A stretch of DNA of 12,800 nt, taken from assembly GCF_900764565.1 (NCBI RefSeq), contig NZ_CAAFOM010000148.1, forward strand, positions 1-12,800, in the 5' to 3' direction. The position numbers and the translations under genes were made by a program. Origin of the DNA: an uncultured Catenibacterium sp. GTDB lineage: Bacteria; Bacillota_I; Bacilli_A; Erysipelotrichales; Coprobacillaceae. Below are positions 7,372-12,800 of the stretch, in pieces (positions within the stretch are counted from its first letter, which is position 1; each line of letters begins with the position of its first letter). The notes below the pieces were generated by a model. It made no database searches and was not told the origin of the DNA. It saw nothing but the letters and a program-made list of their open reading frames with translations.

Positions 7372-10013
7372 TACTTAAATTCAAGTTCAACCTTGATTTC
7401 TGGAATGTTCATTTCTGCTTCTGTACCAGGACGGATACCCATATGGACAATGTTACGAGCAATTTCCTGAGAAATAGATTTTGTCATCTCTTCGAACATA
7501 TAGAAACCTTCTTCTGTATATTCCTGAAGAGGATCACGCTGTGCATAAGCTCTTAAGTAGATACCATTTCTAAGTTTCTGCATTGCATCAATATGGTTAA
7601 TCCATGTATGGTCAATGATACCTAAAAGAACACGGCGTTCATAATCAAGTTTTACTGAATCTTCAAGATCCTTATTGAATCTGTTTTCATAGCTCATGAA
7701 GACGACTTCACTCACAGCATCAATGATCTTCTGAGGATCATTCACTGCTACATCAGGATTCTTAGCCACTAATTCACTTAATAACATGTAGTTCTTACCA
7801 ACATAGCTTAAGAATTTTTCTACATCTACAACTGGCTTCTTACCTTCATTATTAGTGAACTTAGGAATATCTAATTCGATGGCTGTTAAGAATTCACCCT
7901 TGATGATTTCTGATAAGTCTTTAGAACGCATGATATCATCTCTTTCTTTATACATGATTTCACGCTGCTGACGCATAATATCATCATATTCTAGTAACTG
8001 TTTACGCATATCGAAGTTCTGACCTTCAACACGCTTCTGAGCAGTTTCAATAGACTTAGTAACCATCTTAGATTCAATGGCTTCATCATCCATGAATGAA
8101 TCAGTTAAAGCTTTGATCTTTTCACTTGCGAATCTCTGCATCAATTCATCTTCAAATGATACAAAGAACTGTGAACATCCTGGGTCACCCTGACGACCAG
8201 AACGTCCTCTTAACTGGTTATCGATACGTCTAGATTCATGACGTTCAGAACCAATAACCATTAAACCACCAATTTCAGCCACACCTTCACCTAGCTTGAT
8301 ATCAGTACCACGACCAGCCATGTTAGTAGCGATTGTAACGGCACCCTTCACACCAGCCTTAGCGATAATAGCAGCTTCTTTTGCATGGTTCTTAGCGTTT
8401 AATGTATTATGCTTAATACCTTTTGCGCTTAACATCTTAGATAAGATTTCAGATGTTTCTACAGCCACTGTACCAAGAAGGATTGGCTGACCATAAGCAT
8501 GGCGCATTTCTACTTCTTTAATAATAGCTGCATATTTAGCCTTCTTGCTTGAGAATACTAAATCTGGTTTATCATCACGAATAACAGGCTTGTTTGTAGG
8601 AATTACTACAACTCGCATGTTATAGATCTGACGGAATTCTTCTTCTTCAGTCTTTGCAGTACCTGTCATACCAGCTAACTTATCAAATAATCTGAAGAAG
8701 TTCTGATAAGTAATTGTTGCAAGTGTAACAGTTTCTTCTTTAATTGGTACACCTTCTTTTGCTTCAATAGCCTGATGTAAACCATCAGAATAAGCACGAC
8801 CTGGCATAACACGTCCAGTAAACTGGTCAATGATCATAATAGAAGCATTTCTAATATCATGGCTGCCATCTTCTGTTGCAATCATGTATTCAATGTCCTT
8901 AGTCATTGTATAGTTTGCTTTAAGTGCCTGGTTGATATAGTGTACTAATGCAGTATTTTCTGGATTATATAGGTTTTCTACATTAAATGCCTTTTCTGCT
9001 TTCGCAATACCATCAGGTGTTAATGTACATGTCTTACTTTCAACATCTACCTGATAATCCTTTTCATTCTTTAAACTCTTAGCAAAGTGGTCAGCAGATA
9101 CATACATAGAAGCAGTCTTCTTCTTACCACCACTGATAATTAATGGAGTACGTGATTCATCGATTAAGATAGAGTCTACTTCATCGACTAATGCATAATG
9201 TAATGGACGAAGTACTTTATCTTCATAGTTAGTTACCATGTTATCACGTAAGTAATCGAAACCTAATTCAGCATTTGTAGTATATGTAATATCACATGCA
9301 TGCTGTTTTCTCTTATCATCTGCATCTAGTTCTCTTTCATTTAAACCAACAGTCAAGCCTAAGAACTTGTAAACCTGACCATTTAACTCACAGTCACGAC
9401 GTGCTAAATATTCGTTAACTGTAACAACATGAACACCTTTACCTTCTAAGGCATTCAAATAAACTGGGAAGATAGATGTTAAAGTTTTACCTTCACCTGT
9501 TTTCATTTCTGCAATATCACCATTATGAAGTGAAATAGCACCCATTAACTGTACTTTGAAGGCTTTGAGTCCTAGTACTCTATAAGCTGCTTCACGTACA
9601 ACTGCAAATGCTTCTGGTAAAATATCATCTAATGTTTCACCCTTTGCAAGACGATCCTTAAAGAACTGAGTCTGAGCACATAGTTCTTCATCACTCATCG
9701 CCTGTGCCTGAGGTTCTATCGCAATAATTTCATCTGCCTGTTTTTCTAATTTACGTAGAATTGAACTGTCCTGAGAGAAAATACTCTTAATACGGCCAGT
9801 AATTCCTTTCTTCTCTTTCTGTGGTGTTGTAGAGAATGGTAATGGTTTAGCATCTGTCTTGATATCATCAAATGATTCTACAATGATATCATCTCCACGA
9901 TGATCGCCTAAATCAACGATTTCAGCGTCTTGAGCAAGCTCCTGATGCTCCATTCCTTCCTTTTTTAACTTTTTCTTAACTTGTTTTCTAATTTCTTGTT
10001 TTTTACTAGGCAT
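7371..10013 (-). CDS. secA: Preprotein translocase ATPase SecA
   Basis: 880 aa. SecA is the cytoplasmic and membrane-bound motor that pushes unfolded preproteins through SecYEG. Motifs in order: Walker A MKTGEGKT (170-177), DEVDSILIDESRTPLI (277-292), DQFTGRVMPGR around 400, GMTGTAKT around 450, NMAGRGTDIKLG around 564-575, and QLRGRSGRQGDPG (600-612), covering both nucleotide-binding folds, the cross-linking domain and the scaffold/wing. The usual SecA N-terminus aligns from about residue 70; before it is an extra segment, lysine-rich for 20 residues then acidic. The protein ends in IKVELEFK without the common C-terminal CxCxSG-CH zinc motif. Start chosen at the ATG with AAAGGAG 7 nt upstream and a promoter just before. 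Confidence 0.98.
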   Translation of the reverse strand: MPSKKQEIRKQVKKKLKKEGMEHQELAQDAEIVDLGDHRGDDIIVESFDDIKTDAKPLPFSTTPQKEKKGITGRIKSIFSQDSSILRKLEKQADEIIAIEPQAQAMSDEELCAQTQFFKDRLAKGETLDDILPEAFAVVREAAYRVLGLKAFKVQLMGAISLHNGDIAEMKTGEGKTLTSIFPVYLNALEGKGVHVVTVNEYLARRDCELNGQVYKFLGLTVGLNERELDADDKRKQHACDITYTTNAELGFDYLRDNMVTNYEDKVLRPLHYALVDEVDSILIDESRTPLIISGGKKKTASMYVSADHFAKSLKNEKDYQVDVESKTCTLTPDGIAKAEKAFNVENLYNPENTALVHYINQALKANYTMTKDIEYMIATEDGSHDIRNASIMIIDQFTGRVMPGRAYSDGLHQAIEAKEGVPIKEETVTLATITYQNFFRLFDKLAGMTGTAKTEEEEFRQIYNMRVVVIPTNKPVIRDDKPDLVFSSKKAKYAAIIKEVEMRHAYGQPILLGTVAVETSEILSKMLSAKGIKHNTLNAKNHAKEAAIIAKAGVKGAVTIATNMAGRGTDIKLGEGVAEIGGLMVIGSERHESRRIDNQLRGRSGRQGDPGCSQFFVSFEDELMQRFASEKIKALTDSFMDDEAIESKMVTKSIETAQKRVEGQNFDMRKQLLEYDDIMRQQREIMYKERDDIMRSKDLSEIIKGEFLTAIELDIPKFTNNEGKKPVVDVEKFLSYVGKNYMLLSELVAKNPDVAVNDPQKIIDAVSEVVFMSYENRFNKDLEDSVKLDYERRVLLGIIDHTWINHIDAMQKLRNGIYLRAYAQRDPLQEYTEEGFYMFEEMTKSISQEIARNIVHMGIRPGTEAEMNIPEIKVELEFK

Positions 10014-10045
10014 GATGTGTCTCCTTTCAATACAAAATCGTATAC

Positions 10046-10073
10046 ATTATATCATACATATAGTAAAAAACAA
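10046..10073 (-). promoter_or_regulatory. secA promoter
   Basis: Minus strand TTGTTT (10073-10068), 16-nt spacer, TATAAT (10051-10046) preceded by TGA, an extended -10. Transcription would start near 10039, about 25 nt before the secA ATG, with AAAGGAG in the leader. It lies in the 67-nt gap after comFC, where no terminator is visible, so secA may also receive read-through from comF. Confidence 0.7.
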
Positions 10074-10080
10074 AAGCATT

Positions 10081-10755
10081 TTATATACTCCTTGCTTGTT
10101 TAATTATTCCCAAGTTTACAAGGTATTTCTCTTTCATTGCGAGGATCAATATTTCGATTTTCTGGGGATTTTCTTTTTCAATTAATCTCAAACATGTCTT
10201 GATGGTTTCTCCAGAAGTCATCACATCATCCAATAGGAGTATTTTCCTATTTTCAAGGAAAGATCCACCCCTTAATCCAATCACATCACGTATCCCTGCT
10301 CTTTGCGTATAAGACTGATCACTTTGTTTATAATCCACTTTCTTATAGAGTCCATTGAAAACATGAGAGTGAATTGTCATTGCAATGGCCTGGTTGGGAG
10401 CAAAACCACGCACATCATTGGCCTTTGACGCACTCGGTGCAACAACAATCAAATAGTCTTTATAGCGTCTTTGTAGTTCTCTTTTGTACATATCTAAGAA
10501 AGCATCTTTTAAAGCATAGTCATATTGTCCCTTATAACGAAAAAGCAGGGTACGGAAGAAATCATTGTATCCATATAGAATACGGAGTGGATATCCCTCG
10601 AAACATGTTTTAATATCAATTCTCTTAAATAAAGACAAACAGGAGGAACAGATACAGTGATGGGAAAATAATTGATGAAAAGAGGATGACTTAGAAATAG
10701 AGGATAAACATATCAAACAGACATCCTGTTGAGAGATTGAATGGTTTTGATACAT
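10081..10755 (-). CDS. comFC: ComF family protein, ComFC (phosphoribosyltransferase-like)
   Basis: 224 aa. ComFC is required for full natural transformation in Firmicutes and is thought to act with ComFA on incoming single-stranded DNA in the cytoplasm. The N-terminus has a zinc-binding set, C13-x2-C16 and C36-x2-C39 (with an extra C34). The C-terminal half is a type I phosphoribosyltransferase fold: RGFAPNQAIA (116-125), the QRAGIRD segment, and the PRPP loop ILLLDDVMTSGETI (172-185) with the paired aspartates. The ATG at 10755 lies inside comFA, overlapping its end by 43 nt; later starts would lose the first CxxC. The Shine-Dalgarno is only moderate (AAAGG), so coupling to comFA is likely. 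Confidence 0.93.
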   Translation of the reverse strand: MYQNHSISQQDVCLICLSSISKSSSFHQLFSHHCICSSCLSLFKRIDIKTCFEGYPLRILYGYNDFFRTLLFRYKGQYDYALKDAFLDMYKRELQRRYKDYLIVVAPSASKANDVRGFAPNQAIAMTIHSHVFNGLYKKVDYKQSDQSYTQRAGIRDVIGLRGGSFLENRKILLLDDVMTSGETIKTCLRLIEKENPQKIEILILAMKEKYLVNLGIIKQARSI

Positions 10756-11849
10756 CCCTTCATCGCCTTTGAGTAATGATCATCTATTAATACTATTCTT
10801 CCATCCTCATATCCTATTTTTCTGCCTACTCTTCCTGCAATCTGTATCAATGTTCTTTCATCAAATATACGATCTCCTGCTTCTAATACAATCACCTGTA
10901 CATCTTCTATTGTAATTCCTCTTTCTAATATCGTTGTTGTGATTAAGACATCTAATAATCCTTCTTTAAAATCCTTGGTATACTCATTTAAATAAGGAGA
11001 TTCAGAACTCACACCCTTTACTCTATATGTATCTTTAAGAAGATCTGCATAATATTGTGCATCGCTAACTCTTGGTACATAAACAAGGACTCTTTTGTGC
11101 GTTTCTAATAACTTCTTAATCCAATATTTCAGGGATGCAGCCCACAAAAATTGAGGAATGATATAAATATGAGGAACAGGTAAGTCATGTCCATGATAAC
11201 GTCTATTCATGATCATCACACATTCATCATGAATATCTTCCTCAAGTAATGTAGCGGATAATTTAATATACCTTTGTGAGGCATGATAAAAGATGGAATT
11301 CAATACATCATCCCCATAAAAAGGAAATGCATCTGCTTCATCCATGATCACAAGATCAAAAGGAGAAGATACAAATCGATAGAGCTGATGGGTAGTACAA
11401 ATGATCAAGGGGGCATCATTATTCTCTTGATAGCCTCCATATAGAAGACCAATGGTTAGGTGAGGAAAATCCTTCTGAATTCTTTCATGTAATTCTATAC
11501 ACAATTGTCTTCTAGGGATTGTGAAACATACACGTCCCCTGTTTTCGATCACATGCTTGATTATCGCATAAGAGATTTCTGTTTTACCAGAGCCACATAC
11601 AGCAAGGACAATAGAATTCGTGGCATTCTCATAATTAGTGATCAGTTGTTCAGAGATGAACTGTTGGCGGGACGACAAGGTAAAAGAAAGATGATAGGAC
11701 GCATCAGTCATTATTAAAGGAGTCGTATGTATTGGATAAGATTCATCTAAATAAGTACGTCCAAACGCTATACACTTTCTACAATAAGGTCTCTTATTGA
11801 TATAGCCGATATAGTGTGCATCCTCATTACCACATACAGGACATTTCAC
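10713..11849 (-). CDS. comFA: Competence DNA helicase/translocase ComFA
   Basis: 378 aa from the chosen start. ComFA is a DEAD-box-like ATPase that helps pull transforming single-stranded DNA into the cytoplasm. Visible: a four-cysteine zinc site C3-x2-C6 and C23-x2-C26, Walker A AVCGSGKTE (83-91), the Walker B box MDEADAFPF (169-177), motif III SAT (198-200), ITTTILERGITIED and motif VI QIAGRVGRK. The frame is open from a GTG at 11858, but that codon is part of the Shine-Dalgarno AAAGGAGG; the GTG at 11849, 8 nt downstream, fits as the start and gives MKCPVCGN. It is shorter than the B. subtilis protein (about 460 aa), lacking N-terminal sequence before the zinc site. It overlaps comFC. Confidence 0.94.
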   Translation of the reverse strand: MKCPVCGNEDAHYIGYINKRPYCRKCIAFGRTYLDESYPIHTTPLIMTDASYHLSFTLSSRQQFISEQLITNYENATNSIVLAVCGSGKTEISYAIIKHVIENRGRVCFTIPRRQLCIELHERIQKDFPHLTIGLLYGGYQENNDAPLIICTTHQLYRFVSSPFDLVIMDEADAFPFYGDDVLNSIFYHASQRYIKLSATLLEEDIHDECVMIMNRRYHGHDLPVPHIYIIPQFLWAASLKYWIKKLLETHKRVLVYVPRVSDAQYYADLLKDTYRVKGVSSESPYLNEYTKDFKEGLLDVLITTTILERGITIEDVQVIVLEAGDRIFDERTLIQIAGRVGRKIGYEDGRIVLIDDHYSKAMKGCIKTIQSLNRMSV

Positions 11850-11928
11850 AATCACCACCTCCTTTGGCCCTCTACTAATCTATACACTTAGAAGATGGAT
11901 TTTTTCTCAAAAAAAATTCATTTTTTGT

Positions 11929-11956
11929 AAAAAAAATATATGAGCTTCGCTCATAT
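11929..11956 (-). terminator. Intrinsic terminator between the toxin cassettes and comFA
   Basis: Minus strand ATATGAGC (11956-11949), loop GAA, GCTCATAT (11945-11938), one A, then eight Ts (11936-11929). It stops minus-strand transcripts coming from the toxin cassettes before comFA. It lies just beyond the first antisense promoter, so a toxin message running to it would cover the whole antisense RNA. No clear comFA promoter is seen in the remaining 80 nt; TATAGA at 11884-11879 is a weak candidate. Confidence 0.8.
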
Positions 11957-11965
11957 CTACAAATA

Positions 11966-11994
11966 TTGACTTTAGATTTATTGTAAACTATAAT
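11966..11994 (+). promoter_or_regulatory. Antisense RNA promoter, copy 1
   Basis: TTGACT (11966-11971), 17-nt spacer, TATAAT (11989-11994). This is near the sigma-A consensus and is the strongest-looking promoter in the window. Start expected near 12001. Confidence 0.88.
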
Positions 11995-12000
11995 AAAGAC

Positions 12001-12095
12001 GAAAGATGGAACAACCAGTAAGCGGTTGTCCTTGGATTTAATTTGAGAAAGTAACTACCTCAAACTTTTCCTAGGAGCGAGGTAGTTACTTTTTG
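12001..12095 (+). ncRNA. Antisense RNA (putative type I antitoxin), copy 1
   Basis: A transcript of about 95 nt is predicted from the promoter at 11966-11994 to the hairpin at 12048-12092 with its T run. The 5' end folds into ACAACC (12011-12016), loop AGTAAGC, GGTTGT (12024-12029), extendable by GG/CC across a bulged A. The last ~41 nt are complementary to the 3' end of the toxin reading frame. The layout, convergent with a small hydrophobic peptide gene, is that of type I antitoxin RNAs such as RatA or pAD1 RNA II. A short reading frame starting ATGGAACAA is present but has no Shine-Dalgarno and is not credible. Confidence 0.78.
12048..12094 (+). terminator. Terminator of antisense RNA 1
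   Basis: AAAGTAACTACCTC (12048-12061), 17-nt loop, GAGGTAGTTACTTT (12079-12092), with T to 12094. A 14-bp stem. On the minus strand the same stem is followed by only TTTCTC, so it may stop the toxin message less efficiently. Its left arm and loop encode the extra C-terminal residues of toxin 1. Confidence 0.88.
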
Positions 12096-12201
12096 CGTTC
12101 TTATCAATAATGATAAGAAGTAATCTAACAACAAGTGTCAATAAAGATATGATCAATGTCAAACATGTTAACATAATCATGATTGTTTCATACGTTGTCA
12201 T
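12055..12201 (-). CDS. Putative holin-like / type I toxin peptide, copy 1
   Basis: 48 aa: MTTYETIM, one hydrophobic segment of about 25 residues with LIISLLTLVVRLLLIII, then DKNAK and a basic tail ending in RKSLR. The MxTYE start with (L)TLVV in the membrane helix is the pattern of the small 'putative holin-like toxin' peptides of Firmicutes, related in kind to TxpA and Fst-type type I toxins that damage the membrane. Start: GGAGG 9 nt upstream of the ATG at 12201. The stop lies inside the shared terminator stem; compared with copy 2 a one-base loss in the terminator's T run shifts the frame and adds ten residues. Toxicity is inferred from family likeness and context, not shown. Confidence 0.83.
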   Translation of the reverse strand: MTTYETIMIMLTCLTLIISLLTLVVRLLLIIIDKNAKSNYLAPRKSLR

Positions 12202-12304
12202 TAGGCATCACCTCCGTTTTCAACTTAAGAGAAGAATTACGAAGGGTTGCGTACCTTCGTCATAACGACCAAGGATAACCACCTACCGTATACGGCTGTT
12301 CCAC
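12202..12304 (-). promoter_or_regulatory. Structured leader of toxin mRNA, copy 1
   Basis: About 100 nt from the predicted start near 12304 to the toxin ATG. The 5' end can pair GGAACAGCC (12302-12294) with GGTTATCC (12280-12273). A perfect 7-bp stem pairs ACGAAGG (12260-12254) with CCTTCGT (12245-12239). The same CCTTCGT can instead pair with ACGGAGG (12217-12211), which contains the toxin Shine-Dalgarno. A tiny frame, ATG ACG AAG ... TCG TAA (12263-12237), spans exactly the first hairpin but has no close ribosome site. Confidence 0.6.
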
Positions 12305-12310
12305 GCATGA

Positions 12311-12319
12311 ATTATATCA
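12311..12319 (-). promoter_or_regulatory. Toxin promoter, copy 1 (extended -10)
   Basis: Minus strand TGATATAAT at 12319-12311. No good -35 is seen 17 nt upstream (TCCAGA). It looks weaker than the opposing antisense promoter, as expected if antitoxin RNA is to be in excess. Confidence 0.65.
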
Positions 12320-12448
12320 TAAAAATCTATGTGTCTGGATAAGTAATCAATTATTACATTTTCATAATATAATACAAATTATTGGTACACTTTTATACTT
12401 AAAAACCTTTGATTACGTATGTCTCAAAGAACTCGAAAGACAGCTATA

Positions 12449-12477
12449 TTGACTTTAGTTTTGGTCTAAACTATAAT
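12449..12477 (+). promoter_or_regulatory. Antisense RNA promoter, copy 2
   Basis: TTGACT (12449-12454), 17-nt spacer, TATAAT (12472-12477). Both boxes are identical to copy 1 although the spacer sequence differs at several positions, which argues that the promoter is under selection. Confidence 0.88.
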
Positions 12478-12483
12478 AAGGAC

Positions 12484-12579
12484 GAAAGATGGAACAACCA
12501 GTAAGCGGTTGTCCTTGGATTTTATTTTTGGTAAGTAACTACCTCAAACTTTTCCACAGACGAGGTAGTTACTTTTTTT
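12484..12579 (+). ncRNA. Antisense RNA (putative type I antitoxin), copy 2
   Basis: Predicted transcript of about 95 nt. Its first ~38 nt, including the ACAACC/GGTTGT stem-loop, are identical to copy 1. It ends at the hairpin 12533-12574 with a seven-T run. The middle and the terminator loop (CCACAGAC against CCTAGGAGC) differ from copy 1. It overlaps only the last codons of the shorter toxin 2 and then the toxin's 3' untranslated end. Confidence 0.76.
12533..12579 (+). terminator. Terminator of antisense RNA 2
   Basis: AAGTAACTACCTC (12533-12545), 16-nt loop, GAGGTAGTTACTT (12562-12574), T run to 12579. A 13-bp stem. The minus-strand side is followed by ACCAAAAAT, so it is not an obvious terminator for the toxin message. 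Confidence 0.88.
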
Positions 12580-12685
12580 CGTTCTTATCAATAATGATAA
12601 GAAGTAATCTAACAACAAGTGTTAATAAAGATATGATTAGTGTTAAACAAGTTAATACAATCATAACTATTTCGTACGTTGTCAT
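12569..12685 (-). CDS. Putative holin-like / type I toxin peptide, copy 2
   Basis: 38 aa: MTTYEIVMIVLTC, then LTLIISLLTLVVRLLLIII and the charged end DKNEKK. Same family as copy 1, with the typical family length and lysine-rich end, so this is probably the ancestral form. GGAGG lies 9 nt before the ATG at 12685. Relative to copy 1 the first 22 codons carry 11 base differences, both silent and conservative replacements. The following ~40 bases are identical, including the inverted repeat CTTATCA/TGATAAG within the coding end. Confidence 0.83.
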   Translation of the reverse strand: MTTYEIVMIVLTCLTLIISLLTLVVRLLLIIIDKNEKK

Positions 12686-12788
12686 TAGGCATCACCTCCG
12701 TTTTCAACTTAAGAGAAGAATTACGAAGGGTTGCGTACCTTCGTCATAACGACCAAGGATAACCACCTACCGTATACGGTTGTTCCAC
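12686..12788 (-). promoter_or_regulatory. Structured leader of toxin mRNA, copy 2
   Basis: Identical to the copy 1 leader except one base over about 100 nt. The same alternative stems are present: ACGAAGG (12744-12738) with CCTTCGT (12729-12723), or CCTTCGT with ACGGAGG (12701-12695). The 5' stem is better paired here, GGAACAACC with GGTTATCC. Confidence 0.6.
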
Positions 12789-12794
12789 ATAAGA

Positions 12795-12800
12795 ATTATA
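12795..12800 (-). promoter_or_regulatory. Toxin promoter -10, copy 2 (cut by window edge)
   Basis: Minus strand TATAAT at 12800-12795, at the same place relative to the leader as in copy 1. Whether a TG extension and a -35 exist cannot be seen. Confidence 0.55.

Larger units (their letters stand above)
11964..12316. repeat. Tandem cassette copy 1 (type I toxin-antitoxin-like)
   Basis: Direct copy of 12447-12800 at a 483-484 bp offset. It spans the antisense promoter, the antisense RNA and its terminator, the toxin gene, the toxin leader and the -10 of the toxin promoter. The ~130 bp between the copies (12317-12446) shows no homology to the flanks, no gene and no clear hairpin. Confidence 0.95.
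12447..12800. repeat. Tandem cassette copy 2 (type I toxin-antitoxin-like)
   Basis: Second copy of the unit at 11964-12316, in the same orientation. It reaches the last base of the window, which is the first base of its toxin -10, so any upstream part is cut off and more copies may follow. Confidence 0.95.

Noticed and set aside
11850..11858. GTG start for comFA at 11858
   Set aside because: That codon overlaps the Shine-Dalgarno AAAGGAGG; the GTG at 11849 is correctly spaced from it.
11879..11910. comFA promoter with TTGAGA and TATAGA
   Set aside because: The spacer would be 20 nt and neither box is strong, so it is mentioned only as a weak candidate.
12489..12749. An 86-codon plus-strand open frame across cassette copy 2
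   Set aside because: It runs antisense to the toxin gene and its leader, crosses the antisense RNA terminator, has no Shine-Dalgarno, and the equivalent frame in copy 1 stops after 11 codons.
11964..12800. CRISPR array or insertion sequence as an explanation for the right-end repeats
   Set aside because: Only two copies of a ~350-bp unit, no short regular repeat-spacer pattern, no transposase and no perfect terminal inverted repeats with target duplications.

Overview
The window is AT-rich low-GC Gram-positive chromosome. The genes shown here (ComFA/ComFC, SecA, RF2, a YitT-family protein, FtsEX, GpmI) and the strong Shine-Dalgarno sites point to Firmicutes, most likely the Erysipelotrichia/Coprobacillaceae branch. 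That lineage call is inference from gene order and protein flavour; no rRNA or species marker is present.

All long genes lie on the minus strand, so transcription runs from high to low coordinates. From right to left: comFA and comFC (DNA uptake), secA with its own extended -10 promoter, prfB (RF2) and a yitT-like membrane gene as a tightly overlapping chain, then ftsE-ftsX with a promoter and a terminator. Next are a small unrecognised gene, gpmI (glycolysis) with its own promoter and terminator, and a two-gene unit: a thioredoxin-fold lipoprotein and a zinc-ribbon, membrane-anchored protein. That unit ends at a strong intrinsic terminator at 223-255.

The left edge (1-221, minus strand) is the 5' part of a group II intron resembling bacterial class C (the Oceanobacillus iheyensis type). 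It begins just after the terminator's T-tract, which is the preferred target of that class. Its reverse transcriptase and 3' end lie outside the window.

The right edge (about 11964-12800) is the most interesting accessory part: two tandem, diverged copies of a roughly 350-bp type I toxin-antitoxin-like cassette. Each has a tiny membrane peptide on the minus strand (48 and 38 aa, 'putative holin-like toxin' type) with a leader of about 100 nt, and a convergent plus-strand RNA of about 95 nt from a near-consensus promoter (TTGACT-17-TATAAT). The RNA's terminator overlaps the 3' end of the toxin gene. The leader can form two mutually exclusive stems, one of which captures the toxin Shine-Dalgarno, and both RNAs begin with related stem-loops. 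The leader is almost invariant between copies, while the first half of the toxin reading frame has diverged.

Smaller oddities: RF2 lacks the usual programmed frameshift but has a strong hairpin over codons 7-15; SecA has an N-terminal extension of about 70 residues and no C-terminal zinc motif; no hpf gene lies between comFC and secA.
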